Assembly (NCBI GenBank): GCA_949316495.1
Contig: OX439011.1
Span: forward strand, 21,109,995 to 21,173,994
DNA from: Amphiduros pacificus
Lineage: Eukaryota > Annelida > Polychaeta > Phyllodocida > Hesionidae
Direction of reading: 5' to 3'
DNA length: 64,000 nucleotides
Numbering within the stretch: the stretch's first letter is position 1; every line of letters begins with the position of its first letter. The translations under genes and the position numbers were made by a program. Shown here in pieces: positions 48,032 to 60,500 of the stretch. The notes beneath the pieces were generated by a model that ran no database searches, was not told where the DNA came from, and was given only the letters and a program-made list of their open reading frames with translations.

Positions 48032-51000
48032 CCTGCCACAGCTAACTGTAATAGTGGAATTACCAAATTGGATATGGAACTGTCGCACTGCTTGTGGTGC
48101 CCCCTGCCTCGGTGTCACTGCTTGTGGTGCCCCCTGCCTCGGTGTCACTGCTTGTGGTGCCCCCTGCCTCGGTGTCACTACCAGTGGCACTCTCTGGTGT
48201 GATGCAGTGTTAGGATCGCTGCACTGTCGGATGACTCTGGGTGTCATGTTCGGTGTCAGGTTTGGCTTGACGTACGGTACCATGTTGCCATGGCGATGAT
48301 TCCGGGGCGGCGATGCTGATGCGGTGCGGGACGGACGGACATGAGACGATGCCATTCTCCGTCTGGGCACACATGGCGAATCGGTCACAGATATCAAGGA
48401 CGTTAGTTCTACGTCCTCCCATTCTGTCTGCTCCAATTCATCTTTCGCACCCAGAACAGATTGGTGTTCGTGCTTTGAATGTTTCACATTTTGATTCCTA
48501 ATTTCCCCTCCAAGTTTTGGTCCAGATGTACTTTGGATTTGATTTTCTTGTGGTGTATTTTGTTTCCTGGGAGGTTCTAATGTCCCCCTGGTGGCTACTC
48601 GTGACATACTGCCCTCTGTCCCCCTGGTGGCTACTCGTGACAAACTGCCCTCTGTCTTGGCTCTCCGTCTCATCTCTGGTGTCAGACCGTCCAACCTCCT
48701 CCGTGTTTCCGGAGTTTCCGGCCGCCACTGGTTTACGATGGCAGACTTGGGCCTTGTGACGTAATCCATGTGCCTGTCGTACCTGGACAATGTCGGAGTG
48801 GCAGACTTGGGCCTGTTGTCGGACACTACTGACTTCGTGACCATTTCGGTCTTCTTTCTGACATCTGGGGTGAATTTCGTTGACAGTTCCATTGTTTTTG
48901 TAACTTTCTCTCTCGTGGCCGGCGTTCCCTGGGTTCTTCTGTTATCAGGGGTCTGACTGGCATCAAATAAATCAACACCACAATCTGGAACATATTTACG
49001 GATAAACTCCGGAGTTCTAGTCCTGAGCAAACCATCTGGGGTATAAGACCGGCGATGCACATTCCCTTCTCCACTCACACTCCTTGCCTCGGGCGTGCGC
49101 GTCCTCCGTACAGCAGTACTCCTCTGTCGATCTCTTCCATGATACTGTGTCTCATCAGCATCTGATTTGTCGCTTTTAAGTTGTTTTGTTTGACCTGATG
49201 CAAAAAGTTTGATCTGATCCATAAAAGATCTATGAGCTTCTTCCATCACACTCCGGATTTTTCCTTCCGGATCTTTCTTTGAAGCTACTACAGCCTGACT
49301 TTGTTTGGGCTGATCTTCCGATATTTCCTTGTTTACTGATTTCCCCTGTTTTGCCAGCTTACCCTTGTTCCCTGCATTTATTTTTGTCACTGATTTTACT
49401 GCCGAATCTGCCATAGGTTTTGTCTTGGACTCTGACTTCTCACTACCAAATACATATGAAATCTGACTCTTGCTTCCATCCTCTGTTGACCTTATTGTCT
49501 TGGGAGTGGGACATTTCCCAGGATCCTCTTCATGAATTTTTGAGACTGATTTGTTTGGTAAATCTGCATATCTTTGGTTTTCTGGTGCTATGATAATTTG
49601 AGATGGAGCTGATTGTCTGATTTTGATATTTGGAGGTTTAGAACGCTGCACACTCTCTCCAGTGTCACTCTCACTCATCTCCTCCTTCCCACTGGAAGGA
49701 GGTCGCCGGGCTTTTTTTGTGCGCACAAGCTCAATTTTTCCGACAAATGACCTTGATGAGCTGTCGGTGTCACTCTGTTCCGAGTCGACTTCCCTAATAA
49801 TGTGTCTTCCTTTATTTGGACAGGACAGAGAGCGGTATAAATCACGAGGTGCAACTTTCACAGAAGCGGTGTGCGACCGGCTTGGACTATCAGTGTAAGA
49901 CACAGTCTTTGTCACTGTGTTCCGGTACATTCCAGCATTCACGTCACTCCCATGCTGAAACTTTACACGACTTCTCTCCTCATTTCCCGGTTTTCCGATT
50001 TTCATGTTCGGTTCTGATATGCACTTCTGGATGAACTGTTCTGGAGGCCTTGGTTTGGAACTGAGGGCCGGTTCACTGTAGGTGGGTTCCAACTCTCCCG
50101 GCTGACTGTAGTTTCTTATCACTTTTCTAGATATGGCTTGACCTTGACATTGACCTAATTCTAATTTCCTTCCATCTTGCACACTTCTACGATTCATTTC
50201 AGTGTCCAGATCATATGACCTGACCTTGTCAGGGTCAAGGACAAATGTAACATGCTGACCAGCTTCTGAACGTTTCTCCTGAGATTTCTCCCTTGATGTG
50301 TATATGTCTTTTTCATACCTATCCTCATATGTATCGACATGACCTTTGACCTCTTTTACATCGTTATTCGCACTCTTTAAATTGATCTCATTTCCTTTGA
50401 CAGAGGGTGCTTTTGTACTCAAGTAAAAGGGCAGGCAGATTTCTCCCATTTTTTTTATTTCCCCCAGTGTTTTCCCATTTGCACTTTTATCGGAATCAGA
50501 AATATTCCTCCTTGTTTCAGGTTGTGTTGAGGGTCTACATGGCGGCAGGTTATATCTATCAACATTCTTTTTATCTAAGTGTATTTTTCTTGGTATATGA
50601 GATTTTTCTTGCTGACTGCCTTTAGTTTTTATAACATTTAGGGAACCGTTTATTTTTGTTTGATTCTTATCAGACAGTTGGAGGTCAACCCGAGATGATT
50701 CGGTACAATCAGATATTTCAGTATTTTGTCCAGCAGGTGGCACTGACACTTGTTTGCTATCAATCAAATGATAATTTCTGTTTCGCATCATATCACCCTT
50801 TGACTGCATATCAACATGATGTACGTTCTTACGTGGTTCACCAATTTCAAATTTCCGATCCATTCTTTTGCTTCCCGTTCCAATTTCAGTATTTTTAAAA
50901 CTTTCTTTATCGATACCTTTTTGGTTTAAGATTGATTTTCTTATATTTGATTCATTTTGTTTGCTCGGGTGTGATACGTGATCCGTCCTGTGACCTGATT

Positions 51001-52198
51001 GCTTCACTGACCTGGATGGTTCTAATCTCACATGACCACTATCCCGGCTCTCTTGCGCAGACTGACTTCTCCGAGGATGAAGGTCGTTTGGTTCTTGCCT
51101 ATTCTGTGTCCTTATCAGTGTGTCTCCTATGATTGAGTGATCCACCTGACCTGGCCCCAAGCTTGGCCGTACAGATGATTTACTAATGACCTCTTTGGAT
51201 TCTTTCCTGTGACCTATATTGGTCAAATGACCTTGACCTTGAGAGGTCATGTATGCGATATCTTGGGATTGTGGCATTGCTCTGATATCTGTCTTGCCGT
51301 GTTCATGAGGACGGTGGAAGAATGGCTCTATATGAGCCATCCCTGTGAAAAGTGGCGCTCCCTGGTGGCCAATCTTAGCACCACTTGGTTCTCTCCCCGA
51401 CATCCCACTTTGCTCCCCATCATATGCTTCCGACAAATCATATTTCACAGTTGGCTTTGTTACAAGTGCTGACTTAGGCATCTGTTTTTTGTCACTAGGT
51501 TGTTTTAAAATGGACTTGTATTTACCCTGTGAGTCCGTGGATTTCATGAGATCAGCGAGCCACTTTTGTGCGGCCATTCTGTTCATCCTGTCCCTGTCAA
51601 TCATTAATAATCCTAGGTTTGGTTCTGACCTCGCCTTGGAGAGTTTGGGTGGTGGGTCTTGATACATGTGGTGATATCTGGGGGGCAGGAACGGGGTTCC
51701 GAGGTCAGTCTCGATGCTCAGCTCTCCTAATGACGGAAAGCTTCTCCGGTTACGTGGAGAGACCTCCCCGGCTCTGTGTTGTCTGAGGGGGAAATAGTCC
51801 ACACTGCTGGGAAGTGACCCCCCTTGACCGCTGACCATGCTGTCATCAGTCATCGGAGTGTCCCCCATGAAGAGAATCTCTGGCCTGCAAGCCTTCGCCA
51901 GGTACTGATGCAGCTCCGCTTCATGTGATGCCCGATGTGTCACAATGCTCTGGGTCACGTTCGGTGTGACGCGTGACACGATATTGGATGTCACACAGGA
52001 AACGATATTCCGTTTGACACTGTCACCGCCATGTACTGGATGCACACTGGCTCGCCTGTGGAGCATACCGGAAGGCAGTCCGGACAGATTACTGTCAGCA
52101 AACATGTTGTATCCGAGTCCATGGGTAGAGGCCCTCGGAACGGGTGTGGCACCTTGCATCCCGTTCCCTGTACCCTCCATGTTCCCTGCACCCTCCAT
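48032..52198 (-). CDS. Giant first coding exon (1389 codons), Ser/Thr-Pro-rich disordered protein
   Basis: The frame opens at ATG-GAG-GGT (G at -3 and +4; in-frame TAA about 15 codons upstream) and reads into GGCAGG|gtaagc, a strong donor in phase 0. Visible parts: a conserved block at about residues 134-222 containing GELSIET and GLLMIDRD; basic and Ser-rich stretches; a helical segment EEAHRSFMDQIKLFASG near residue 980; a region of about residues 1020-1190 rich in TPE/TPD sites that could be targets of proline-directed kinases; three near-identical QGAPQAVTPR decapeptides near the end; and a terminal beta-like peptide FHIQFGNSTITVSC just before the donor. The GLLMI block and the terminal peptide recur in the 1230-codon exon at 57.6-61.3 kb, so the two are paralogous. 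Function unknown; low complexity suggests a scaffold or adaptor. No stop codon precedes the donor, so further exons must follow leftward. Confidence 0.88.
48070..48185 (-). repeat. Coding 30-bp repeat, QGAPQAVTPR x3
   Basis: Three almost identical decapeptide units near the C-terminal end of the 1389-codon exon, 40 bases before its donor. Near-identity marks a recent expansion. Confidence 0.85.
51353..51370 (-). promoter_or_regulatory. CTCF-like motif inside the 1389-codon exon
   Basis: Minus strand CCACCAGGGAGCGCC, encoding HQGAP at about residue 280. Further CCACCAGGGGGA copies occur twice at 48588-48640. Confidence 0.35.
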
Positions 52199-52495
52199 GT
52201 CCCTCCGTATCCAGTCACCTGCCGCATGTACCGGAGGCTGACATTATCCAGGGTCCTCCGCACACAGCACTGTGTGTACTATCATGATGGTTACTGTGGC
52301 ATGGCCAGCCTGGCCTCTGCCGGTGTCTCTCCGGTGTCTCTCCGGTATGTATACTGATGGATGGAGGAGGCAAGGTGGGTCTCCACGTCATTGTGTAATG
52401 CTGGGTGCCAACAGGTAGCCTCGCTATACTCCCAACACAGCTGGCTGACCCTTCTAACCTCTACAACTCCCGGGGAAACTGCTTGCCAGCCACGG

Positions 52496-52975
52496 CCAGG
52501 GAGGGTGTATAGGGGGCACTCTCACCCTCCAATACTGCCAGGGAGGGTGTATAGGGGGCGCTCTCACCCTCCAATACTACCAGGGTGGGTGTATAGGGGG
52601 CGCTCTCACCCTCCAATACTACCAGGGTGGGTGTATAGGGGGCGCTCTCACCCTCCAATCCTACCAGGGTGGGTATATAGGGGGCGCTCTCACCCTCCAA
52701 TCCTACCAGGGTGGGTGTATAGGGGGCACTCTCACCCTCCAATCCTACCAGGGTGGGTGTATAGGGGGCACTCTCACCATCCAATATGACCAGGGAGGGT
52801 GTATAGGGGGCGCTCTCACCCTCCACTCCTACCAGGGGGGTATAGGGGGCGCTCTCACCCAATACTACCAGGGTGGGTGTATAGGGGGCGCTCTCATCCT
52901 CCAATTATACCATGGTAAAAGTATAGGGGGCACTCTCACCAGGGAGGGTGTATAGGGGGCGCTCTCACCATCCAA
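52496..52975. repeat. 42-bp minisatellite with CTCF-like core, about 11 copies
   Basis: Each unit has CCAGGGTGGGTGTATAGGGG followed by GCGCTCTCACC. It begins 300 bp upstream of the ATG of the 1389-codon exon. Confidence 0.95.
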
Positions 52976-53373
52976 TCCTACTGGTATGATTGTATACCTC
53001 CTGATGTTAAAGAATGTTTTTATTCCTCAAACTTAAAGAGTTTGCTATAATTTTCGATAGTATTTTTCAAATCCGACATCACTGATCAATAACTTCAATG
53101 TACATTTGATAAATTAACTTTCCTGCAAACTACACAAGGTATAAGTACTTTATGTTTAAGAGGTTATGCAGAGTCACGAGATTAAGAGTTGTTGAGATAT
53201 ATGTGGCTGCGGTAAAATGTCAAATTCTCCTTCTACGTCATGCTATTTGTAATATATGTGTCAATGATATATGCGGTTCTATAGGTTGGGATTATCTGGA
53301 GATATATGATATGATAATCTGTCATCATCAGACAGCTTGGCCGGCACCTGAGCTGCTAATCCTGAACCATACA

Positions 53374-53706
53374 ATCCCACCCTGGTACTGCATGTACCCC
53401 TCCCACCCCGGTACCGCATGTACCCCTCCCACCTCAGTACTGCATGTACCCCTCCCACCTCAGTAGTGCATGTACCCTACTAGAACTGCATGTACCCCTC
53501 CCATCTTAGTACTGCATGTACCCCTCCCATCCCTGAACTACATGTACCCCTCCTACCCCAGTACTGAATGTACCCCTCCAATCTCAGTATTGCATGTATC
53601 CCTCCCATCCCAGTACTGCATGTACCCTTCCCATCCCAGTACTGCATGTACCCTTCCCATCCCAGTACTGCATGTACCCCTCCCACCCTGGTACCACATG
53701 TACCCC
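53374..53706. repeat. 26-bp minisatellite, about 13 copies
   Basis: TACTGCATGTACCCCTCCCA units. Confidence 0.93.
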
Positions 53707-53756
53707 TGCCCTTATAATCAGACCCTGTTGAGTACAGGAATAGGTACACCTGTACT

Positions 53757-53910
53757 TAGTTGGAGTCAAACATCCATCAGGTCATGAATGAGGGTTGCAT
53801 GAGGGTTGCGTGACCACAATGAGTGACCAGATGAAATCACTAAACAATGATGTGTGACCTTATTTGGTCATGTTCGAGCGCGACCAAATGGATGTTTGGC
53901 TACGACAAGC
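53757..53910. mobile_element. MITE-like palindromic element
   Basis: GGAGTCAAACATCCATCAGG at one end, CCAAATGGATGTTTGGCTAC at the other. Confidence 0.75.
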
Positions 53911-54054
53911 TCAGCAGAACCATCCCTCATCATAATCCTAATGTATATTTATGCAATGTACATACAATGTGGCTTAGTTCTGACTCTGCCAATTCAAAAA
54001 TAACAATGTTGTGGTACCATTTCTCATTACACACCAATATTATGAAATAATTGC

Positions 54055-55048
54055 AACAAGTTTCTAACTGAGATCACCGCAATAGGTTTGTAAGTGAAAT
54101 CATAACAGCAAGTTTTTCTAACTGAGATCATTGCAACAAGTTTCAAAATTAAATCATTGAAACAAGATTCTCACTGAAATTGTTGCGACAAGTTTCAAAT
54201 TGAGATCATAGCAACTTCAATCATTGCAACATTCTTTAATTGAAATCGCTGCTAAGTGAGATCATTGCAAAAAGTTTCTATCTGGAATCATGGCATCAAG
54301 TGTCAAACTGAGGTCTAACAACAGTTTTCTAATTGAGATAATTGCAATGCATTTCTGGCTGAGATCATAGCAACCAACTTTCAACTGAGATCATAGCAAC
54401 CTATTACTGACTGAGATCATAGCAACCTATTTCTGACTGAGATCATAGCAACCTATTTCTGACTAAGATCATAGCAACTTATTTCTGACTGAGATCATAG
54501 CAACCAATTAATTTTCAACTGAGATCATAGCAATTTATTTCTGACTGAGATCATAGCAACGTATTACTGACTGAGATCATAGCAACTTATTTCTGAGTGA
54601 GATCATAGCGACCTATTTCTGACTGAGATCATAGCAACTAATTTCCGACTGAGATCATAGCAACCAATTTTCAACTGAGATCATAGCAACCAATTTTCAA
54701 CTGAGATCATAGCAACCAATTTTCAACTGAGATCATAGCAACCTATTTCTGACTGAGATCATAGCAACCTATTTCTGACTAAGATCATAGCAACTTATTT
54801 CTGACTGAGATCATAGCAACCAATTAATTTTCAACTGAGATCATAGCAATTTATTTCTGACTGAGATCATAGCAACGTATTACTGACTGAGATCATAGCA
54901 ACTAATTTCTAACTGAGATCATAGCAACCAATTTCTGACTGGGATCATAGCAACCAATTTTCAACTAAGATCATAGCAACTAATTTCTGACTGAGATCAT
55001 AGCAACCAATTTTCAACTGAGATCATAGCAACAATTTTCAACTGAGAT
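54055..55048. repeat. 26-bp minisatellite, about 38 copies
   Basis: GAGATCATAGCAACCTATTT then CTGACT; the left part is more diverged, and a block at 54400-54560 is repeated at 54740-54890. Confidence 0.95.
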
Positions 55049-55189
55049 TTAGTTTGGAAGGGGTTTATCCCTGTATACCCCCAAGCTGCAGAGAAGACGA
55101 AACTGTGTACTGTCAAGTTGTGCCGACTCTGGGGCAATATAAATATCTCAATGCATGTCTGTAGCAGGCCAGTGTATTAGCTAATGTAC

Positions 55190-55575
55190 TGGCACTCAAC
55201 CTGTATAATCAACGCTTAGCCACTCAAACTGTATAATCAACGCATGGCCACTCAACCTGAATCATTAGCGTGTGGCCACCAAACCTGAGTAATCAAAGTT
55301 TGGCCACTTGATCTGCATAATCAAACTGAGCCACTCAAACTGTATAATCAACGCATGGCCACTCAACCTGAATAATCAAACTGTATAAACTGAAACTGTA
55401 TAATCAATGTATGTCCATTCAACCAGAATAATCAATGTATGGCCACTCAACCTGAATAATCAAACTGTATAAACTGAAACTGTATAATCAATGTATGTCC
55501 ATTCAACCAGAATAATCAATATATGGCCACTCAACCTGAATAATCAATGTATGGCCACTCAACCTGCACAATTAA
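55190..55575. repeat. 28-bp-type minisatellite
   Basis: GGCCACTCAACCTGAATAAT then CAATGTAT units, with an internal duplicated block. Confidence 0.9.
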
Positions 55576-55683
55576 TCTCATACATGATTTGTTTACCAGT
55601 AAGTGGAGGGCACATCATAAAATCTGTTTTTCTGCTCATTTGGTTGGGCTTAATTCTGTTTCAACAAATTGATACGGATTGAC

Positions 55684-55829
55684 GTGAACCAAAATAAACG
55701 TGACCAAAAAAGGTCACGCATGGCAGTTGTTTGACATCTTCTGGTCACACATAGCTGTTGTATAACCTTGTGCATAACCTCATTTGGCCATGTTCATGCG
55801 TGACCAAATAGATGTTTGGCTCCAACTGA
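55684..55829. mobile_element. MITE-like palindromic element
   Basis: Right end AAATAGATGTTTGGCTCCAA is the best-preserved terminus of the family; the left end is partly lost. Confidence 0.7.
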
Positions 55830-55998
55830 ACATGAGGTCCAAAATAACCAACAAGAAGATATTCAAACCAAGGTCAAAACTGCAATCTTGAATGTACAGG
55901 CAGGAAAAGCTTGTTTTATTAAAAATGATAAATTTTGGGGTCAGATTATCATGTAGATGAGTGACTGTGAATATGCAATGACTGGACTGATGAGACGG

Positions 55999-56018
55999 GC
56001 AGTGCCCTCTAGTGGTGA
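55999..56018 (-). promoter_or_regulatory. CTCF-like motif
   Basis: CACCACTAGAGGGCACTGC on the minus strand, 7 bases past the donor of the 56.0 kb candidate exon. Confidence 0.4.
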
Positions 56019-56025
56019 TACTTAC

Positions 56026-56071
56026 TTTCCACGACATCGCAGCTCACATCACAATGGGCCCCTGCAGGCAC
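56026..56071 (-). other. Candidate short exon or four-codon leader MSWK
   Basis: A T/G-rich acceptor (gtgttggcag) precedes 46 nt ending GGAAA|gtaagtatc, an excellent donor. The segment contains ATG-TCG-TGG-AAA leaving in phase 0, with an in-frame TGA just upstream, so it could be a 5' exon with a tiny leader. A CTCF-like site begins 7 bases beyond the donor. Its first bases resemble the 43.0 kb candidate. Coding status is uncertain. Confidence 0.2.
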
Positions 56072-56229
56072 CTGCCAACACAACAACACAACACTGATAC
56101 AAAACACCCAGCCTCACTTCCTAAACTGCCAATATATTGCTTAATATCTTAATTCAAGAGATTTTTTTTAGCATTTTTGGGAAAAAATTACAAAATGGCA
56201 CAACCTTATAAAAAAGTGTACTGAATATT

Positions 56230-57566
56230 TCAATTGCTAGTATGTGATAGATGGTAGATTGTAATACCGTATAGGAGAGAGTCTGTTGAATATTTATACT
56301 GGTGGGATGTAATAGATAGTAGATTGTGTAATCATATAGAAGAGAGTCTGTTGAATATTTAGACTGGTGGGATGTGATAGATGGTAGATTGTATAACCAT
56401 ATAGGAAAGAGTCTGTTGAATATTTAGACTGGTGGGATGTGATAGATGGTAGATTGTATAACCATATAGGAAAGAGTCTGTTGAATATTTAGACTGGTGG
56501 GATGTGATAGATGGTAGATTGTATAACCATATAGGAAAGAGTCTGTTGAATATTTAGACTGGTGGGATGTGATAGATGGTAGATTGTATAACCATATAGG
56601 AAAGAGTGTTGAATATTTAGACTGGTGGGATGTGATAGATGGTAGATTGTATAACCATATAGGAAAGAGTCTGTTGAATATTTAGACTGGTGGGATGTGA
56701 TAGATGGTAGATTGTATAACCATATAGGAAAGAGTCTGTTGAATATTTAGACTGGTGGGATGTGATAGATGGTAGATTGTATAACCATATAGGAAAGAGT
56801 CTGTTGAATATTTAGACTGGTGGGATGTGATAGATGGTAGATTGTATAACCATATAGGAAAGAGTCTGTTGAATATTTAGACTGGTGGGATGTGATAGAT
56901 GGTAGATTGTATAACCATATAGGAAAGAGTCTGTTGAATATTTAGACTGGTGGGATGTGATAGATGGTAGATTGTATAACCATATAGGAAAGAGTCTGTT
57001 GAATATTTAGACTGGTGGGATGTGATAAATGGTAGATTGTATAACCATATAGGAAAGAGTCTGTTGAATATTTAGACTGGTGGGATGTGATAGATGGTAG
57101 ATTGTATAACCATATAGGAAAGAGTCTGTTGAATATTTAGACTGGTGGAATGTGATAGATGGTAGATTGTATAACCATATAGGAAAGAGTCTGTTGAATA
57201 TTTAGACTGGTGGGATGTGATAGATGGTAGATTGTATAACCATATAGGAAAGAGTCTGTTGAATATTTAGACTGGTGGGATGTGATAAATGGTAGATTGT
57301 ATAACCATATAGGAAAGAGTCTGTTGAATATTTAGACTGGTGGGATGTGATAGATGGTAGATTGTATAACCATATATGAAAGAGTCTGTTGAATATTTAG
57401 ACTGGTGGGATGTGATAGATGGTAGATTGTATAACCATATAGGAAAGAGTCTGTTGAATATTTAGACTGGTGGGATGTGATAAATGGTAGATTGTATAAC
57501 CATATAGGAAAGAGTCTGTTGAATATTTAGACTGGTGGGATGTGATAGATGGTAGAATGTATATAT
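56230..57566. repeat. 65-bp minisatellite, about 20 copies, abutting a splice donor
   Basis: Units GGGATGTGATAGATGGTAGA ... GAATATTTAGACTGGT run up to the donor of the 1230-codon exon. The terminal units at both ends (56.26 and 57.56 kb) retain ACCGTATAGGAGAG, which includes the donor; the middle units have ACCATATAGGAAAG. Confidence 0.95.
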
Positions 57567-57568
57567 AC

Positions 57569-60500
57569 CGTATAGGAGAGCGTGAGGTTGGAGTTGAGCA
57601 GGTTGATATGGAGTCGGGTCTGCGTCGATGGGCTCTCCGCTCCTCCTATGATGCGACGCTGCAGTTGTGGCGTCAGGTTGCTTGTCATCTTTGGCGCAAG
57701 CACACCGGCGCTGTGTTTCTGATAGGATACGGCGCTCACCGTCGAACCCTCGCTTCCACTGCTTGGAGAGTCCGGTTCGCTTTCGCTGCGATACGGCATC
57801 ATGCTTGATGACCTCAGATAGGACATGTCTCCAGAAGCTTCCGAGGTCATTTCAGAGGTCATGTCAGAGGTCATGACTGAACCTGTGCCATCAGAGGTCA
57901 AAGGCCCTGATGGAGCTGATGACATCATAGAAGATGATGAGGTTACAGACTGTGATGTCACACTTGATGTCTGTGATGACATACGTCCTGGCACCGTCTG
58001 TGACCTTGACCCTTGACAGGTGATGTTGAGCGGTGGCCGTTGAGTTTTTGATGGCAGGATGTTTATAGGTGCCACCAGTGACGTGCGATACGTCTGTTTC
58101 TGCTCACTATCGGAGCCAGAAGTCTTCCGGCGTCTCACCAGCCGCGGAGAATTTCCAACATAAACCTTTGCCTCAGTTCCCTCCTGATTTTCATCAGAAA
58201 CATGGCCGACCTGAGAGAGATCATTCACACCACTCTTCCTGGTCAACACGTTCTTTAGCAGTGATTGGCTGGAGGTTTGCTTCGTGAGGAGATTTGTCTT
58301 GACGAGAGAAGCTTTGCTGGCGACGCTGTCCATGGAGATAGCTCTCACCATTCTGGAGCCCGGATCGTCAGGAGGAGAGCGCTCCGTGATCGGAGAAAGT
58401 TTCTTCACACTCTGGTCAACCGGTTTGAGGTTGACACCAAACTTGCTGGCGGACTCACTGAAACTCGGTGTTTGTATCTCACTGCGAGGCGACGACTGAT
58501 GCACGACAGTGATGGGTATGGCTGCACTCACGTTCTCTGTACTCACTGACCTCGAACTGACAAATCTATTGTCGTCAATCAGCTCCCTCTGCTGGCTGAC
58601 TTGAGGTCTGGCCAGTATCGTGGAGAAAGTCCTCCTTGCCGGTTGTGGAGTTCTGAATGGCTGAACCTTGATCCCTGCAGTGCTGCCACCTATGTGCTTA
58701 GTTGAGTACTGATTATCTTCCGTCTTTTCATAAAAGTTTCTTACGTTATTCTGCTGCATCCTGCCAAAGCTCTGGAACTCACGGCGTACACTCAGCGGGG
58801 TTCCGACGGGGGTTGTTGTCTGAGACCTGACCACGGCAGTCTGGCTCTGAGAGTAGACCTTGGCGGGACCTTTGTTGTACTCAAGGCTGGCATATTTGGT
58901 CTGGGCCTGAGCCTGTGTGTTGGCATTCCCCATCTTGATATCTGTGCACTGCTTCTGAGCATGCACATTGTCTGCCCGCATACTGGCATACTGCCGGTGA
59001 GATTCAACGTGCCCATCTTCCCCTTGTATGTTTCTGATCTCAGTTCCGTAGAATCCCTGCTTTGCTTGATGTCCTGCTTGGTGGGATCGGCCAGTACTCT
59101 GGATTATCTCCGGCTTTGCTTGTTGACTCCTGTTTTGGTAGATATTTTGATTTGTCTTCATCATTTCTTGGTATGTCTCCTGACCTATTTTTGGCATTCC
59201 TTGGTATGTCTCTTGACCTACTTTTTGCATGCCTTGGTATGTCTCCTGACCTACTTTTTGCATGCCTTGATATGTCTCCTGACCTACTTTTTGCATTCCT
59301 TGGTATGTCTCCTGACCTATTTTTCGCATGCCTTGGTATGTCTCCTGACCTACTTTTTGCATTCCTTGGTATGGCTCCTGACCTACTTTTCGCATGCCTT
59401 GGTATGTCTCCTGACCTACTTTTTGCATTCCTTGGTATGGCTCCTGACCTGTGTTTATTATTTGCTGGTATGCATCATGTCTTGTTTGCACTCCTTGGTA
59501 TGAATCTTCCCTGGTATGTTGGTATGGATCATCCCTGGTATGTTGGTATGGATCTTCCCTGGTATGTTGGTATGGATCATCCCTGGTATGTTGGTATGAA
59601 TCTTCCCTGGTATGTTGGTATGAATCTTCCCTGGTATGTTGGTATGAATCCTGAGCCATCTCATTTCTCTCCTGCTTTTCCTGCCTTTCATTTGAATAAG
59701 ATGTCTCGTTAACCTTCTGACCTCTCGGGTCAAATGTCGCTGAACCTTTCTTAGTGCTTTTGCTGCTTTGCTTAGCACTGTCCTCCACCTTTTTATCTTT
59801 CTTCATGATGCGGTTGATGACCCCTTTAAGAAATGAACTGCTCTGAGACTTTTTGGCAGTAAAGTTGGGTCTGACGGTCGGATGAACAACCACCTGTCCA
59901 TCACCCTGAACACTTGGAGCACTTGGACACAGTTTTGTTTCCATTAGTTCCAGTTTGCGCTCAAACGGTTTACTGGTCACAGAACCTGGCGAGTCTGCCA
60001 TGTCTTCCTGCACGGCTAAGGGTGCCAGTCGAATCTCGCCGGTCAGCGAGTGGCGATAGTGACGCTCATACTTCTTGAACTCTGCACTGTCCTCATCATC
60101 ATCCTGAGACAGGTGCCTTATGTAACTCTCCCGCCTCTGCTCCGATTCCTCCGGATTATCCTTCCGGTTTCCAAACAACTTTTCTAATTTCTCCACAAAT
60201 GCCTGGCGGGAGTCATAGCATTCGTTCCGGTCTATTATCGGCATGCTTTCAGTTCTCCGCATAAAGCTCTGATCCTGTGTACTAAAATAATCCTTACGAG
60301 CCAATCGAGGTGTCTTTGTCTGCCTCTCGAACATATCCACTTTTTCTCCAAGAGACATTCGTTCTTGGCGGAGTCGTTCCGGTCCGGTCTCAAAGAACTC
60401 CACCTTCCTGCCGACATAACTTCTCTGCTGTCTCCGTTCCATCTTAACCAACTGAGGCTGGAACTGTGTATACTGTAAACTCCTCCACGTCTTGCCAGGT

